This document shows positions 61,972 through 64,000 of a DNA stretch of 64,000 nt, in pieces. The translations under genes were made by a program, and so were the position numbers. Position 1 is the first letter of the stretch. Each line of letters begins with the position of its first letter. The notes beneath the pieces are model-generated. The model was given only the letters and a program-made list of their open reading frames with translations, ran no database searches and was not told the DNA's origin. Source of the DNA: Candidatus Bipolaricaulota bacterium (lineage in GTDB: Bacteria; Bipolaricaulota; Bipolaricaulia; RBG-16-55-9; DRXL01); contig CALLJK010000009.1 of NCBI GenBank assembly GCA_938091745.1, positions 218,957 to 282,956 of the forward strand, given 5' to 3'.

Positions 61972-62949
61972 ATGCGCGTTCTTGCTGTGTCGCTGTTGCT
62001 CGCGTTGCTGCTCGTCGGCTCCGTTTCTCAAACGTCGGTCGCTCAGGACTCGGACAACGATGGTCTTACCGATGCCCAAGAGAAGATATTGGGCACTGAT
62101 CCTACTAAGCCAGACACCGATGGCGATGGGCTCTTAGACGGCGAAGAGTATTTCGTCTACTTTACAAACCCGACGAAATCTGACACCGACGAAGACGGTA
62201 TCCCTGATAAGCAAGACCCCTATCCCCGCTGGGTGCGCTATGAAGACCTCAACGGCGTGACGACGAGTACTGACCGTATTCTGCAAGGGCCTCAGGGGTT
62301 GAGACTCCATCAGTTTGTCGAAGTGCGGGCAGGCAATGTCATCACCACTGATTGGTACAATTTTCTTAACCCGGACTTCACCATCCGAGAAGTGCGCTTT
62401 ACGATAAAGTTTGACTTTCTCGATCCCAATCGCCCAGACTACGAGGGCGAAGGGTACTATAAGCCCGTCGATACCAATCAGATGGAGATCGTGTTGCCCA
62501 CTTATGAAGGGATCTTCAAGGCGACGATCCCCTGGCCGGGCCAGGCGATGGCCTATAACGACTGGGTCTATCATCTCTACGAAAAGCCCCTGAAGGTGGG
62601 GCAGGTCTACGAATATAACGTCTTCTTCTCCGAAGTAATCCGCTGGGGGGAAGAGCCGTTTGCACGGGCACGCGCCGAGGTCATCGGCACAGAGAAGTTC
62701 ATCTTAGAGACGAAGCTCGGCCGGCGCGAATATACTGTCTACGTTGTGAAGATCACTATGAAGTTTGCGACATTCAAAGACCCGTTCTTCCGAGCGTTCT
62801 TGGGCCCAGATCCAGAGCTTGTCCTGCGCGCGGTCTTCACCGCCGGGGAGACTTCACAGACGCAAGTACTGCTACGGTACACAACGCCGTTCTTCCGGAT
62901 CACACCGACACGTTCGGTGGGGTTTTCAGATTTCATTGTTGTGCACTGA
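61972..62949 (+). CDS. Exported protein with thrombospondin-3-like Ca-binding repeats
   Basis: 325 residues. Signal peptide (1-25, VAQDSD), then several D-x-D-x-D-G-x-x-D calcium motifs ([39 protein letters not shown], residues 25-85) as in OmpA-associated TSP3 repeats. A beta-rich C-terminal domain of about 230 residues follows. It is the last gene of the TetR-RND cluster, likely a surface or periplasmic partner of the transporter. Confidence 0.78.
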   Translation: MRVLAVSLLLALLLVGSVSQTSVAQDSDNDGLTDAQEKILGTDPTKPDTDGDGLLDGEEYFVYFTNPTKSDTDEDGIPDKQDPYPRWVRYEDLNGVTTSTDRILQGPQGLRLHQFVEVRAGNVITTDWYNFLNPDFTIREVRFTIKFDFLDPNRPDYEGEGYYKPVDTNQMEIVLPTYEGIFKATIPWPGQAMAYNDWVYHLYEKPLKVGQVYEYNVFFSEVIRWGEEPFARARAEVIGTEKFILETKLGRREYTVYVVKITMKFATFKDPFFRAFLGPDPELVLRAVFTAGETSQTQVLLRYTTPFFRITPTRSVGFSDFIVVH

Positions 62950-62994
62950 CTCTTCGCTTTTCCCCTTAGGAGAAGCTTGGAGAGGCCGGAGACT

Positions 62995-63108
62995 CTAAGT
63001 CAGCTTAATATAGTAGAACCCCTTGCCGCGGCGGACGAGCCAGAAGCGACGGGCCATCTGATAGAGCGCGCAGAAAATAACAATTATAGAGATCACTAAG
63101 CGCTTCAT
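62995..63108 (-). CDS. Possible small membrane protein, 37 residues
   Basis: Starts MKRLVISIIVIFCALYQMA, then a basic tail (RRFWLVRRGKGFYYIKLT). One membrane helix followed by positive charges. GGTGA lies 7 bases before the ATG. TATGAT occurs at 63131-63126 on the same strand, but no good -35. The rest of the 62950-63317 gap holds only the next promoter. Confidence 0.35.
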   Translation of the reverse strand: MKRLVISIIVIFCALYQMARRFWLVRRGKGFYYIKLT

Positions 63109-63213
63109 AGATGGTCACCACTGCTATCATATCTTCAAGGCGTTCTAAGGGAGAGCCCTACTGGGATCTGCGCACGAGTTCTTGGATACACAGGCGATTG
63201 ACATCTGTCTATT

Positions 63214-63243
63214 TTGCGCCCTGAGTGTCTGGTGCGTTACAAT
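63214..63243 (+). promoter_or_regulatory. Proline dehydrogenase promoter
   Basis: -35 TTGCGC (63214-63219), 18-base spacer, -10 TACAAT (63238-63243). The 5' leader is about 65 bases and ends with GGAGGT. Confidence 0.45.
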
Positions 63244-63317
63244 GTTTTTTGCGAGTTTGATAATACTGCGGTGCTACTATTAGGACATTATGAGCTGTCT
63301 TTGGAGGTATTAAAACG

Positions 63318-64000
63318 ATGATGCGAGCCATACTTTTGCGGCTTTCCCGGAATGGTGCTTTACAGTCGGCGTTTTCACGATATCGCTTTGCCCAGCGTGC
63401 CGCGCGACGCTTTATCGCCGGAGAGCGCTTAGACGAGGCTATCGCCGTTGTGCGCGAGCTCAACTCGAAGAATATCTTAGCAACGCTCGATCACTTGGGG
63501 GAGAACACAACCAACGAGCGCGAAGCGATCGCTGCCGCCGATGAGTACCTGAAGATTCTCGATACGATTGCGCAAACGACAGTGCAGTCCGAGGTCTCGC
63601 TCAAGCTCACCCAAATGGGGCTGGACATCAGTCAAGAGCTGTGTCTGCAGAACATGCGCCGGATCGTGGGGCGTGCGCGCGAGTATAAGAATTTCGTCTG
63701 CATTGATATGGAAAGCTCGGCGTATACAGACAGAACACTCGATCTGTACGAGACATTGCGGCGCGAGGGCTTTGACAACGTCGGGCCGGTGATCCAAGCG
63801 TATCTGAGGCGGAGCGCGGGCGATGTCGAGAGATTGATCGAGTGGGGCGTGAGGGTGCGGCTGTGCAAGGGAGCTTATCAAGAGCCACCGAGCATTGCGT
63901 TTCCCCACAAGCGCGACGTGGACGCAAACTATATAAAACTCTTAGAGATGCTCTTCAGCCCGCGCGCGCAAGAGAAGGGCGTCTACCCTGCGATTGCGAC
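63318..64000 (+). CDS. Proline dehydrogenase, 3' part cut off by window edge
   Basis: About 227 N-terminal residues of a flavoenzyme that oxidises proline to pyrroline-5-carboxylate and passes electrons to quinone. It is recognised by ATLDHLGENTTN, SVKLTQMGLDI-like segment (EVSLKLTQMGLD), IDMESSAYTDRTLDLY and RVRLCKGAYQEPPSIAF, which form the substrate- and FAD-binding barrel. GGAGGT lies 9 bases before the ATG at 63318; a second ATG follows immediately. It is a monofunctional PRODH rather than PutA, judging by the N-terminus. Confidence 0.93.
   Translation, partial: MMRAILLRLSRNGALQSAFSRYRFAQRAARRFIAGERLDEAIAVVRELNSKNILATLDHLGENTTNEREAIAAADEYLKILDTIAQTTVQSEVSLKLTQMGLDISQELCLQNMRRIVGRAREYKNFVCIDMESSAYTDRTLDLYETLRREGFDNVGPVIQAYLRRSAGDVERLIEWGVRVRLCKGAYQEPPSIAFPHKRDVDANYIKLLEMLFSPRAQEKGVYPAIA

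Noticed and set aside
1..64000. CRISPR arrays, insertion sequences or prophage
   Set aside because: No regularly spaced direct repeats, transposase motifs or phage structural genes were seen on either strand.

Overview
The window is about 64 kb of moderately GC-rich bacterial chromosome packed with short operons. It carries outer-membrane and lipoprotein-type proteins (a PorV/FadL-like barrel, an HAE3-type RND exporter, lipobox proteins), so the host is probably diderm. Two heme-copper oxidases, a bd-like quinol oxidase and a sulfide:quinone oxidoreductase point to flexible aerobic respiration. A two-fold protein disulfide oxidoreductase, an ADP-forming acyl-CoA synthetase and a Lon-related protease are common in thermophiles. 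I infer a thermophile-leaning, poorly cultured lineage; Bipolaricaulota or a similar candidate phylum would fit, but the sequence alone does not settle this. There are no CRISPR arrays, insertion sequences or prophage.

Layout. 1-2353: hrcA-grpE-dnaK under a sigma70-type promoter and a CIRCE operator. 2500-5514: a small membrane protein, a fused LutA/LutB-type iron-sulfur protein, tRNA-Ala(CGC) and two small genes. 5585-12752: minus-strand envelope genes (lipoprotein, four-repeat OB-like protein, PorV-like barrel, VWA-PKD protein). 12851-16715: Fe(III)-type ABC importer. 16721-27009: a cbb3-like oxidase operon and an aa3-type oxidase plus heme A operon, transcribed divergently from overlapping promoters. 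27006-30319: NikR and a metal ABC importer carrying an embedded FmdE-like gene. 30390-35703: a bd-like oxidase with a c-type heme, then a CstR-type operon (DUF2892, SQR, disulfide oxidoreductase, glutaredoxin). 35777-42113: glycosyltransferase, PlsY-like protein and large exported proteins. 42114-48114: a Clp ATPase, a membrane ClpP-fold protease and a Lon-like protease in one operon. 48196-54356: ferritin-VIT1, DRTGG ATPase, ADP-forming acyl-CoA synthetase and CoA-transferase-GNAT. 54430-57643: ZIP transporter, sigma factor and beta-CASP nuclease. 57727-62949: a TetR-controlled RND export cluster. 63318-64000: start of proline dehydrogenase.

How the parts fit. SQR would feed electrons from sulfide into the quinone pool, and the adjacent bd-like oxidase could drain it. 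The cbb3-like and aa3-type operons have interlocked promoters, which suggests mutually exclusive expression. Several regulators sit beside clear candidate operators: HrcA/CIRCE, NikR/TAGCACG, CstR/CATACCC and TetR with a 35-bp palindrome.

The most unusual layer is a family of nine GC-rich palindromic elements of about 37-81 bp. Three are read through in frame inside conserved proteins, one supplies the C-terminus and stop codon of heme A synthase, and one abuts a stop codon. The best candidate for a new system is the Clp-SDH-Lon operon, whose AAA+ unfoldase appears to lack the ClpP-docking loop.
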